Origin: Ktedonobacterales bacterium
GTDB taxonomy: Bacteria; Chloroflexota; Ktedonobacteria; Ktedonobacterales; JADMIN01
Direction: 5' to 3'
Length of the DNA: 6,599 nt
Assembly: GCA_015478575.1 (NCBI GenBank)
Contig: JADMIN010000146.1
Coordinates: forward strand, 1-6,599
Shown: positions 1 through 5,651 of the stretch, piece after piece
How the letters are laid out: each line of letters starts with the position of its first letter
Position numbering within the stretch: the stretch's first letter is position 1
Notes under the pieces: generated by a model
Database searches by the model: none
Seen by the model: the letters and a program-made list of their open reading frames with translations, nothing else
What the model was told of the DNA's origin: nothing
Translations under genes and position numbers: made by a program

Positions 1-51
1 CCGGCCATCCAGCGCCACGGCAAGGAGGTCTTCGCCGCGCTAGGAGCGTAA
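1..51 (+). CDS. C-terminal fragment of an unidentified upstream protein
   Basis: Frame 1 is open from the window edge to TAA at 49-51 and encodes PAIQRHGKEVFAALGA. The amphipathic helix-like ending with 'HGKEVFAAL' faintly resembles the C-terminus of luciferase-like (LLM) flavin-dependent oxidoreductases, which often close with an 'EEVLPAL'-type helix. Sixteen residues are too few to assign a family. The last five codons (Ala-Leu-Gly-Ala-stop) form the first unit of the tandem repeat that follows, so the stop codon itself is repeated downstream in the same frame. That this is a coding end is fairly likely; the family is a guess. Confidence 0.5.
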   Translation, partial: PAIQRHGKEVFAALGA

Positions 52-96
52 GCGCTAGGAGCGTAAGCGCTAGGAGCGTAAGCGCTAGGAGCGTAA
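37..96 (+). repeat. 15-bp tandem repeat, four exact copies, spanning a stop codon
   Basis: The unit gcgctaggagcgtaa occurs exactly four times (37-51, 52-66, 67-81, 82-96), followed by a partial gcg. The first unit ends with the stop codon of the upstream gene. Because 15 is a multiple of three, TAA recurs in the same frame at 64-66, 79-81 and 94-96. Gaining or losing a unit would leave the encoded C-terminus unchanged. Each unit can also fold as a weak GCGCT/AGCGC hairpin with the start of the next, but no T-run follows, so a terminator role is not supported. Confidence 0.95.
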
Positions 97-220
97 GCGG
101 AGTGTGTCAGATATCTGGCCGATCTCTCCGCCGCGCGTCGCGTATGATGGGGGGCGGGCCGTGCCGTGAGCGGGCCGCTATGTCGTGTCGTGTCGCGTCA
201 CGCGCCAGAGGAACAAGCCA

Positions 221-1504
221 ATGTCCATAAGCGAGAGCCTGCCCTCCAGCCGGTCGCCCTCCGTCTGGCACAACCGCAACTTCGTGCTGCTCTGGAGCGG
301 CCAGGTCGTCTCGGAGGTTGGCTCCGGTGTCTCACAGATCGCCTTCCCCCTGCTCGTGCTGCTGCTGACGCGCTCGCCCGCCCAGGCTGGCTTCATGGGG
401 GCCACGCGCCTGTTGCCCTATCTCGCTTTCAGCCTGCCCGCCGGGGCGCTGGTGGATCGCTGGGACCGCCGCCGCGTGATGCTGCTCTGCGACGCTGGGC
501 GCGCGCTGGCGCTGGGCAGCGTCGCGCTGGCCATCGCCACACAGCACCTCTCGCTGGGGCAGCTCTACCTCGTCTCGCTGGCCGAGGGCGGGTGCTTCGT
601 CTTCTATAATCTCGCGCAGACGGCCTGCCTGCCCCGTGTCGTCACGGGTCAGCAGTTTGCCACGGCGATGGCCTATAACGAGGCGATCTTCAGCATCGCG
701 CTACTCGTGGGGCCATCGCTGGGCGGCGTGCTGTGGAGTGCGGGGCACGCGCTGCCCTTCACCGTGGATGCCCTCTCCTATGCCGCCTCGGTCGTCTCGA
801 TCTTCTTTATACGCGTCTCCTTTCAAGGGGAGCGTAGCGCGCCGCGGCGCCGACTGCACCACGAGATTGTCGAGGGCATGGTCTGGCTGTGGCGTCAGCC
901 AGTGATCCGCTTCACAGCGCTGCTCACCGGCGGCTTTGATTTTGTTATCCCCGGCAGCACCCTGATTCTGATTGTGCTGGCGCAGCGGCAGCATGCCTCC
1001 CCCACCGCCATCGGATTGATGTTCGCCAGTGGGGGCGTCGGCGGGCTGGTCGGGGCGTTCTGGGCGCCGCGGCTGCGGCGGCGCTATCGCTTTGGGCCGC
1101 TGATCGTCAGTTCCTGCTGGCTCTACGCGCTGGGATGGCCGCTCTTCGCCCTCGCGCCCAATCCGCTGGCCATCGGTATGGTGCTGGCCGCTTTCACCAG
1201 CGTGGATGTCGTCTACAATCTCACGCAATACACCTACCGCCTCTCGTTGATTCCCGATGCGCTGCAAGGGCGCGTCAATAGCGTCATCCGTCTGTTCTTC
1301 TTCAGCCTGATGACGGCGGGCTTGGCGCTGACCGGCGTGCTGCTAGAGCGCATCGGCCCGATGGGCACCATTCTGCTCTTCACCTTCGGCCTCGTCGCAC
1401 TGGCCGTGGTCGCCACGCTCAACCCTTCCATCCGCCAGGTGCCCCCACCAGAGCGGGCGCGACCAGAGCGGGCACGCGCGGAGGGAGCGGGTATGGTATC
1501 ATAG
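221..1504 (+). CDS. MFS transporter, MefA/EntS-like exporter family
   Basis: This is a 427-residue inner-membrane protein of the major facilitator superfamily, a proton-driven efflux carrier for small molecules; the substrate cannot be read from sequence. It opens with the typical 'NRNFVLLWSGQVVSEVGSGVSQIAFPLLVL' arrangement (residues 18-47) and has the conserved loop 2-3 motif GALVDRWDRRRVM at 75-87. There are about twelve hydrophobic segments, a basic central loop around 202-230, and IPDALQGRVNSV at 344-355, which is characteristic of the MFS_3/MefA-like branch. Length is normal for the family. I chose ATG 221 because AGAGGAA lies at 207-213 with good spacing. An in-frame GTG at 185 would add 12 residues but lacks a ribosome binding site. 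The C-terminal tail repeats PERAR. The gene ends 60 nt before the selenoprotein gene and may share its transcript. The family is firm; the subfamily is fair. Confidence 0.92.
   Translation: MSISESLPSSRSPSVWHNRNFVLLWSGQVVSEVGSGVSQIAFPLLVLLLTRSPAQAGFMGATRLLPYLAFSLPAGALVDRWDRRRVMLLCDAGRALALGSVALAIATQHLSLGQLYLVSLAEGGCFVFYNLAQTACLPRVVTGQQFATAMAYNEAIFSIALLVGPSLGGVLWSAGHALPFTVDALSYAASVVSIFFIRVSFQGERSAPRRRLHHEIVEGMVWLWRQPVIRFTALLTGGFDFVIPGSTLILIVLAQRQHASPTAIGLMFASGGVGGLVGAFWAPRLRRRYRFGPLIVSSCWLYALGWPLFALAPNPLAIGMVLAAFTSVDVVYNLTQYTYRLSLIPDALQGRVNSVIRLFFFSLMTAGLALTGVLLERIGPMGTILLFTFGLVALAVVATLNPSIRQVPPPERARPERARAEGAGMVS
1448..1477 (+). repeat. 15-bp imperfect tandem duplication in the MFS C-terminal tail
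   Basis: Two adjacent 15-bp units (1448-1462 and 1463-1477) starting ccagagcggg differ at only a few 3' positions. They lie in the hydrophilic tail, where the protein reads PERAR PERAR, and preserve the frame. Confidence 0.8.
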
Positions 1505-1551
1505 CGCTACCAGCGACACACGCAGGCACGGACGAGGCGCCCAAGGGCGAG

Positions 1552-1557
1552 AGGAGG
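1552..1557 (+). promoter_or_regulatory. Strong Shine-Dalgarno sequence deciding the selenoprotein start
   Basis: A perfect AGGAGG lies 7 nt before GTG 1565. The two ATGs at 1580 and 1595, which begin the second and third MASEY repeats, have no comparable site at the right distance. This favours the GTG as the main start even though three equivalent in-frame starts exist. Confidence 0.8.
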
Positions 1558-1564
1558 CGGGGCC

Positions 1565-1609
1565 GTGGCATCTGAGTATATGGCATCCGAGTATATGGCA
1601 TCCGAATAT
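1565..1609 (+). repeat. 15-bp tandem repeat, three copies, each beginning with a start codon
   Basis: The units are 1565-1579, 1580-1594 and 1595-1609, differing by single bases (GTG versus ATG first codon, tct/tcc, gag/gaa). They encode MASEY three times. Each unit supplies a potential in-frame initiation codon, so losing one or two units would leave the protein core intact. Confidence 0.95.
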
Positions 1610-2299
1610 AACTATGCCATCTTCCGTGGTGAAGAGGACTTTGAGGCCTTCATGGGGCCACCGCACACGGGCACGCGCGCGCCCGATGGCCTCCTGACCG
1701 ATCTGGAGGGGCACGAGGTCACGCTCTCCTCCCTGTGGCGTGAGGGCCATCTCGTCATCGAGTTCGGCAGCTACACCTGACCGTACTGCGCGATGGCGTG
1801 CCCATCTATGGAGACGCTGGCGGCGGACTTCGCGCCGCGCGGTTTCACCTCGCTCTTCCTCTATACGCGCGAGGCGCACCCGGGCGAGATCCTGCCCCAC
1901 CATGCGAGCTTCGCGGAGAAGCTGGCGATGGCGCGCCGCTTCCGCGACGAGCAAGGCGTGGGGCGGCGTATCCTCGTGGATGGCCTCGACGGCGCCGTGC
2001 ATCGCGCCTATGGCACGCTGCCCAACATGACGTGGATCATCCTGCGTGGCGGCACACTCGCGTACAAGGCCGCGTGGACCGCCGCCGCGGATGTGCGCGA
2101 CGCGATGGAAGGGGTCGCGCGGCTGGCTGAGTTGCGCCAGCGAGGTGGGCGCCTCGCCCCCTTCTGGACCGAGCGGCTGGGCTACCGAGTGGTGGATCAG
2201 GCCGCGTTCAACGCCGGCCTCGTGCGCAACGGCCCCAAGGCCGTGGCCGAGTTCGAGGCGTTCATGCGCCGCGTGCCCCTCGACCGGCTGGAGGAGTAG
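1565..2299 (+). CDS. Deiodinase-like selenoprotein, thioredoxin fold, in-frame UGA read as Sec72
   Basis: This is a 244-residue redox protein related to iodothyronine deiodinases (T4_deiodinase/peroxiredoxin-like thioredoxin fold), probably cytoplasmic since no signal peptide is visible. The frame is interrupted only by TGA 1778-1780 and stays open for 173 sense codons after it. Residues 65-75 read IEFGSYT-Sec-PYC, matching deiodinase FGSxT-Sec-P. Downstream, LYTREAHP (99-106) matches the family YxxEAHP. Ser69, Tyr100, Glu103 and His105 therefore correspond to the Ser, Tyr, Glu and His around Sec in vertebrate deiodinase, with one residue inserted. ILVDGLDGAVHRAYGTLPN (136-154) and GGTLAYKA (162-169) match the later core strands. 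Unlike vertebrate enzymes it has Cys75 (Sec-x-x-Cys) and Cys79. The start is GTG with a perfect ribosome binding site. The N-terminus is a triple MASEY repeat. A bacterial role as thiol oxidoreductase or peroxidase is more likely than hormone deiodination. The main alternative is a nonsense-mutated Cys homologue. Confidence 0.88.
1778..1780 (+). other. Predicted selenocysteine codon (UGA)
   Basis: TGA sits exactly where deiodinases carry the catalytic Sec and where bacterial relatives carry Sec or Cys (FGSYT-X-P). The next codons CCG TAC TGC GCG continue the fold without a stop. Decoding would require SelA, SelB, SelC and SelD, which are not encoded in this window. Confidence 0.85.
1792..1806 (+). 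promoter_or_regulatory. Candidate bacterial SECIS hairpin
   Basis: GATGG (1792-1796) pairs perfectly with CCATC (1802-1806) around the five-base loop CGTGC (1797-1801). Sixteen nucleotides separate the UGA from the apical loop, at the short edge of the distance known for bacterial SECIS elements. The loop contains a GU with a G among its first two bases, as SelB binding elements usually do. I see no clean lower stem beyond these five pairs, so the structure is modest and needs folding software to confirm. Confidence 0.55.
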
Positions 2300-2322
2300 C
2301 TTCGCCGCCGCGCTGGCATCGC

Positions 2323-2353
2323 TTGTGCGGGTGACCGCTCTCCATGTTACAAT
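2323..2353 (+). promoter_or_regulatory. Candidate sigma-70-type promoter for the small membrane protein
   Basis: TACAAT at 2348-2353 is a one-mismatch -10 box. TTGTGC at 2323-2328 is a partial -35 with a 19-bp spacer, slightly long. It lies just after the selenoprotein stop and about 100 bp before the start of the next gene. Confidence 0.4.
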
Positions 2354-2378
2354 AGCGGCGCATCAATAGCGGCGCATC
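2351..2378 (+). repeat. 14-bp tandem duplication overlapping the promoter
   Basis: aatagcggcgcatc occurs exactly twice, at 2351-2364 and 2365-2378. The first copy begins inside the -10 box, so the duplication changes the initially transcribed region. Confidence 0.9.
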
Positions 2379-2387
2379 CGCTGGAGA

Positions 2388-2407
2388 CGCGCTCATCCAT
2401 GAGCGCG
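2388..2407 (+). other. Hairpin in the leader of the small membrane protein
   Basis: CGCGCTCA (2388-2395) pairs with TGAGCGCG (2400-2407) around TCCA, a perfect 8-bp stem. No T-run follows, so it is not a typical intrinsic terminator. It would lie in the 5' untranslated region if the promoter at 2348 is used. Confidence 0.6.
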
Positions 2408-2414
2408 CGTCGCG

Positions 2415-2436
2415 GACGGACGATAGACGGACGATA
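2415..2436 (+). repeat. 11-bp tandem duplication just upstream of a ribosome binding site
   Basis: gacggacgata occurs exactly twice, at 2415-2425 and 2426-2436, ending five bases before AGGAGG at 2441. Confidence 0.9.
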
Positions 2437-2455
2437 GATGAGGAGGCATGCCCAC

Positions 2456-2875
2456 ATGCGGCTGCTCAATGCCTGGTTCTCGATGCTCTCGGTGGTGGCG
2501 CTGGCCTTTGGCAACGGCATCTACATCCTCACCGTGGCGCGGTGCGGTGGCCTGGGCTGTCTGGCCAATGCCGCTGGCGCGCTGCTCTTCATCGGCGCGG
2601 GAGTCGTCCTCGGCCTCGTGCCGTGGCTCTTCAGTCTGTTCCGCTGGCTCACCGGCGGCCCAGGCGGTGGCGTGCCCGCTGCGCTGCCCTTCTCACCGCT
2701 GTTGCCGGCGGCGGTCTTCCTCGCTGAAACGGCGACGCCCCTGCGCCCCTACTTCGCCAGCCATTTCACGCTGCTCTTCGGGTCGCTGCTGGCCGCGCTG
2801 CTGCTCACGCCGTACCTCACGCTTGTCTACAACATTGATACGCTCTACGCGAATCGGTCCACCGCGCGAGGCTAG
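2456..2875 (+). CDS. Small multi-pass membrane protein, unknown function
   Basis: I do not recognise this 139-residue protein. Hydrophobic segments lie at about residues 8-28, 40-64 and 104-125, with a weaker one near 77-91, so three or four membrane helices are likely. A Gly-rich loop (67-73, GGPGGGV) separates the halves, and two cysteines (30 and 35) flank a short loop after the first helix. I chose ATG 2456 because a perfect AGGAGG at 2441-2446 lies 9 nt upstream. An in-frame ATG at 2438 precedes that site, so it would leave the site unused. ATG 2448 opens a different frame that is a high-GC shadow. Nearby sequence offers a plausible promoter at 2323-2353, so it may be transcribed separately from the selenoprotein. 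No terminator follows it. Confidence 0.78.
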   Translation: MRLLNAWFSMLSVVALAFGNGIYILTVARCGGLGCLANAAGALLFIGAGVVLGLVPWLFSLFRWLTGGPGGGVPAALPFSPLLPAAVFLAETATPLRPYFASHFTLLFGSLLAALLLTPYLTLVYNIDTLYANRSTARG

Positions 2876-2889
2876 CCAGCGAGAACCGT

Positions 2890-2918
2890 TCCGCGCCGAC
2901 ATGCGTCCGCGCCGACAT
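2890..2918 (+). repeat. 13-bp direct repeat with 16-bp period
   Basis: tccgcgccgacat occurs at 2890-2902 and again at 2906-2918, just upstream of the promoter at 2933. Confidence 0.85.
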
Positions 2919-2932
2919 TGGGATATTCCTAC

Positions 2933-2961
2933 TGGACAGGTCGTGCCAATGTGGGTATACT
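2933..2961 (+). promoter_or_regulatory. Near-consensus sigma-70-type promoter
   Basis: TGGACA (2933-2938) and TATACT (2956-2961) each differ by one base from TTGACA/TATAAT and are separated by the optimal 17 bp. Transcription would start near 2968, about 420 bases before the next good gene start. Either that gene has a long leader or a small RNA starts here. Confidence 0.6.
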
Positions 2962-3189
2962 AGTGCCACGCTAGCCGCGCGTCAGGGCGTCTGGCCCTCC
3001 GCCACACAGCGCCATATCACACGTCTCGCCATGAAGCCGTCTCCCAATACGCGCGCGGCTGTTGCCAATCGCGCGCGCCACTCGTCTGAGCTAACAGGAC
3101 ATCCCGCGGTGGGCCACACGGACAGGCCCGCCACGGGCGATAGCACCGCCCAACATGCGCTCACGATGTGCTTTCATGCCAGAAGACCT

Positions 3190-3217
3190 GGCGATGTAGC
3201 TTAGGCGATGTAGCTTA
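3190..3217 (+). repeat. 14-bp tandem duplication
   Basis: ggcgatgtagctta occurs exactly twice, at 3190-3203 and 3204-3217, and is followed by taggcg. It lies in the gene-free stretch before the coiled-coil membrane protein. Confidence 0.9.
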
Positions 3218-3391
3218 TAGGCGTGCCTTGCCTGGCAATTACGGGCCGAACCACTCATCACACTCCTTCTCATTGCCAAAGATTTTCCTAGAGCAAGGGG
3301 ATCTATCCATTCCCATCGGCTATTCTATGGAGAGCGCGGAAGGCGTTGGCCTCGCGGCGCGGAGGCATCACTGGGCGAAGAGGGTAGAGCT

Positions 3392-4939
3392 ATGGCAGAG
3401 CGAATCGCTTGGCACGGAACACCCGTGGGAAATGCCTCCGCGCTCAGCACTCAGGGCGCCGCTGGCACAGCGTTCCCTGACTTCACTCCACGGGCGACTC
3501 CCGCTGGGGGCGTCCCACGTGTCGCGCCGCGCCCATCCGGCAGCGGCGTTGACGCGGCGCTGCTTAGCCCCGCTGGCCCCCGCTTCTGGACGCGCCAGGG
3601 CGGCGGGCATCAGGTGCTGGCGGGCATCGCGCTCGCGCATGTCATCATCGGTATGGGTGGGATCGCGCTGGGCTTTGGCGTCTGGTATGTCCTCGGCCTG
3701 GGCGCGCTGCCGCCGGTGATCGCGAGTGGCGCGGCGCTGTTGGCCGCGTTGGCTGGCGCCATCGCCTTCGAGTTGGCGCGCTTCTCCCATCCCGTCGCGG
3801 CGCTGATCGCGCGTGTGGTGCTGGTGAGCTTCGATCTGATCGTCTGCGCCAGCCTCCTCTGGCTCTTCGGCGTCGGCAGCATCATGCCGATGCTCTTCTT
3901 GGTGCCGTGTGTGGTGGCCGCGCTCTTCTTCGCGCCGCGCCGGGCTGCCCTCTGGGCCGCGCTGGCCGTTGCGCTCTTCGTCGGCGTCGCCGCGGCACGC
4001 GCCGGTTTTGCCACCGAGGGCGTGTCGTCCACACCGCTCGCGTTCGATGTCTGGGCGCCACCCGCCGCCGCGCTGGCTGGTCTCGCGGCGCTGCTGATCT
4101 CTTGCTGTGGGCGCGTGTTCCCGTCGGTGACGGAGGGCTTCGCGCTCGCCTTCCGACGGATTGACGCGCTGGCCGGTCAGCGGGCGGCGCTGCGGAGTGA
4201 GCAGCAGCGTCTCGTGGAGACGCTACGCCTGCTCGAAGACGCCCAGGCCCGCCTGGGCCAAGAGCGCGCGCTCATCAACCGCCAAATTCTCGAGGTCGCT
4301 CGCGCCGCCGAGCGTCTGAGCGAAGGGGATACGGGCGCTGTGCGGGCGCTGCGTCCGGGCATGTATGGCCCGGTGAGCACGCTCGGCGGCACGCTCGCCC
4401 GCTTGGGGCAGCGCCTCGCCATGATCCAGGGCCAGCAGCACCACCAGACCACCGCCCAGCAGCGTGCGCTAGAATCCCTGACGGCGGCGGCGCGCGAGCA
4501 GAGCCAACTCCTCGCCCTCACCGATAACTCCCTGCGCGAATTGGGCACCGCCGCCAACGATCTGGTGGCCCAGGTGCAGCGGCTGGAACGCGGCAGCGGC
4601 GAGATGGCCGGTGTGGACCGGCGGGTCCTCTTCCAGGCGCTGCGCGAGATCGAGCAGCACATGCTGACGCAGGCCTCCGATACGGCGATGCTAGGTGCGC
4701 GGCTGGCCCAGTTGCGCGCGCGGCAGGTGGAGATCGAGACGAGCGCGCGGCACATCGCGCGCGTCGCCCCAGCGGAGCCAGCCGCCGAGCCGCACGAGAC
4801 CGGCGACGGTACCCCATCCCCAGCCGCCCCCGTGGCGCCAGGGGAATACGCCGCGCCAGCCTTTGCCGGTGTGGGGATGGGGCAGCGGTTGGAGTCGGCG
4901 GGATGGGGGCCGGACCGCACCGCCGCCTGGCTCACCTGA
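3392..4939 (+). CDS. Six-helix membrane protein with C-terminal coiled coil, unknown function
   Basis: This 515-residue protein is not one I can name. Residues 1-70 are Pro/Ala/Gly-rich and probably disordered. Six hydrophobic segments follow at roughly 75-99, 107-127, 134-158, 161-180, 184-204 and 218-238. A long helical region runs from about 253 to 455, rich in Ala, Gln, Leu, Glu and Arg, with heptad-like coiled-coil character. It includes a stretch near 300-345 (AERLSEGDTGAV then GPVSTLGGTLARLGQRL) that loosely recalls a HAMP or linker segment. Residues 456-515 are a Pro/Ala-rich tail. The layout resembles the sensory half of a membrane histidine kinase or chemoreceptor, but no kinase, GGDEF or methyl-accepting signalling motif is visible. 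The start is ATG 3392 with AGAGGG at 3379-3384, 7 nt upstream. It may be transcribed from the distant promoter at 2933. Coding status is firm; the role is unknown. Confidence 0.85.
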   Translation: MAERIAWHGTPVGNASALSTQGAAGTAFPDFTPRATPAGGVPRVAPRPSGSGVDAALLSPAGPRFWTRQGGGHQVLAGIALAHVIIGMGGIALGFGVWYVLGLGALPPVIASGAALLAALAGAIAFELARFSHPVAALIARVVLVSFDLIVCASLLWLFGVGSIMPMLFLVPCVVAALFFAPRRAALWAALAVALFVGVAAARAGFATEGVSSTPLAFDVWAPPAAALAGLAALLISCCGRVFPSVTEGFALAFRRIDALAGQRAALRSEQQRLVETLRLLEDAQARLGQERALINRQILEVARAAERLSEGDTGAVRALRPGMYGPVSTLGGTLARLGQRLAMIQGQQHHQTTAQQRALESLTAAAREQSQLLALTDNSLRELGTAANDLVAQVQRLERGSGEMAGVDRRVLFQALREIEQHMLTQASDTAMLGARLAQLRARQVEIETSARHIARVAPAEPAAEPHETGDGTPSPAAPVAPGEYAAPAFAGVGMGQRLESAGWGPDRTAAWLT

Positions 4940-5045
4940 TGCGCTGGCCGTCTGGCCCTCTGGTCCGAAGAGGCGCGTGTGGCGGTGGCACCGCGCTTGC
5001 GTATGAAGATGGCATGTGACCCTGGCAATTGTGGCGTAACACTGG

Positions 5046-5053
5046 TATATAAT
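5046..5053 (+). promoter_or_regulatory. Perfect -10 box with possible extended -10
   Basis: TATAAT at 5048-5053 matches the consensus exactly. TGG directly before TATATA (5043-5051) offers an alternative extended -10 register. No good -35 lies 16-18 bp upstream (the region reads ggcaattg). The expected start is around 5060, exactly where a hairpin begins. Confidence 0.45.
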
Positions 5054-5058
5054 GGAGT

Positions 5059-5125
5059 GGTAGGACAAGGAGCAAGCCCTTCCCTTGGTTGTCTACCTTA
5101 CTCCGTATCTCTGGGGCAGGAGTGA
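5059..5125 (+). ncRNA. Candidate structured RNA 5' end: two adjoining hairpins
   Basis: Hairpin 1: GGTA (5059-5062) pairs with TACC (5094-5097), then after bulged G5063, GACAA (5064-5068) pairs with TTGTC (5089-5093). Inside it GGAG (5069-5072) can pair with TTCC (5080-5083). Hairpin 2 starts at the next base: TTACTCC (5098-5104) pairs with GGAGTGA (5119-5125), with one G-U pair. An alternative stem, GTGA-GGCA (5122-5129) with TGCC-A-TCAC (5161-5169), would compete with hairpin 2, which is how switching leaders can be built. Hairpin 1 starts at the transcription start predicted from the -10 box. The family is unknown and the 3' end is not visible. Confidence 0.35.
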
Positions 5126-5651
5126 GGCATCTGTTCGCTTCGTGCTCCGCGCGTTCTCACTGCCATCACGCCGTTGCGAGTCGCGCTCATGGCCGCCGTG
5201 CCCGCAGCGCCCGCCTGAGCCACTCGCCCTGATGCTGATGTGCTGTCTGGAGTATATGTGGCCCACGCAGGGCACCCGCCGTCTCGCTCTGCTCGACGTG
5301 CCAGCGATGCCGGCCTGTGACATCCGGCCTCCGACCAGACACGCGCTCCGCGGTCGCCTAGTTGGGCCAGAACGCACTACTGAGCCAGAACGACAGCACG
5401 GCCCGTCGTCAGGCGCACAGTGCCGCATGCATACCGCCACCGCGGAGATGATCATCTTCGCGCCGCCTCGACACGAGGCTCGTATTCCGTGCATGTTCCG
5501 CGCATGGTGGGGATTGCTGAGAAATGCTACGAGATGACGCGGCCTCGCGGGGCACCGCGGGCTGAAAAGAAACGAGACAGGCTCCAGTCCTTTAGTGGCT
5601 GGCAGAATCTCGGCTTACGTATGACGGTATACGATGCGCCCAGAGCGCCAC

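Larger units (their letters stand above)
2876..3391 (+). other. 516-base gene-free stretch with promoter, repeats and possible leader RNA
   Basis: No convincing gene lies here. An ATG-initiated frame at 3031-3204 (57 codons) has no ribosome binding site and an unconvincing composition. The stretch holds a near-consensus promoter (2933-2961), two short duplications and several possible stems: AGGGC/GCCCT at 2984-2998, GCGCGCG/CGCGCGC at 3051-3076, GCGGTG/CACCGC at 3106-3149, and GCCCG/CGGGC at 3126-3138 inside the last. The part after about 3190 is clearly less GC-rich than the genes. It could be a long 5' leader of the coiled-coil membrane protein gene or a separate small RNA. Confidence 0.6.

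Noticed and set aside
108..117. Perfect 10-bp palindrome CAGATATCTG as an operator
   Set aside because: Several 10-bp palindromes are expected by chance in 6.6 kb, and nothing ties it to a regulator.
143..148. TATGAT as a -10 box for the MFS gene
   Set aside because: There is no recognisable -35 at 15-19 bp upstream; plausible but not supportable.
185..220. GTG start at 185 for the MFS transporter
   Set aside because: The ATG at 221 has a purine-rich binding site at proper spacing, and the family normally starts shortly before the NRNF motif.
180..230. Short 16-codon leader frame overlapping the MFS start
   Set aside because: It arises from a repeated tgtcg run, has no ribosome binding site and shows no attenuator-like stems.
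1497..1502. TATCAT as a -10 box for the selenoprotein gene
   Set aside because: It overlaps the MFS stop and has only GC-rich sequence at the -35 position.
1793..2299. Separate 168-residue gene starting at ATG 1793
   Set aside because: There is no ribosome binding site before it, it would start inside the thioredoxin fold just after the active site, and it is in the same frame as the upstream part across the UGA.
3031..3204. 57-codon ATG frame
   Set aside because: There is no ribosome binding site and it ends within a tandem repeat, with no hydrophobic or motif pattern.
2988..4960. Shared 12-mer cgtctggccctc at 2988-2999 and 4949-4960 flanking the coiled-coil gene, as mobile-element ends
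   Set aside because: One shared 12-mer is expected by chance in 6.6 kb, it is direct rather than inverted, and no transposase is present.
4177..5028. 283-codon opposite-strand frame
   Set aside because: It is a shadow of the coiled-coil gene in GC-rich DNA, with Arg/Ser/Ala composition typical of an antisense frame.
5446..5457. Perfect 12-bp palindrome AGATGATCATCT
   Set aside because: One or two are expected by chance in a window this size, and no promoter lies beside it.
5085..5537. 150-codon frame from a TTG start
   Set aside because: The composition is rich in Cys, Trp, Met and Arg, the AGGAG upstream is too far (13 nt), and it overlaps the predicted hairpins.
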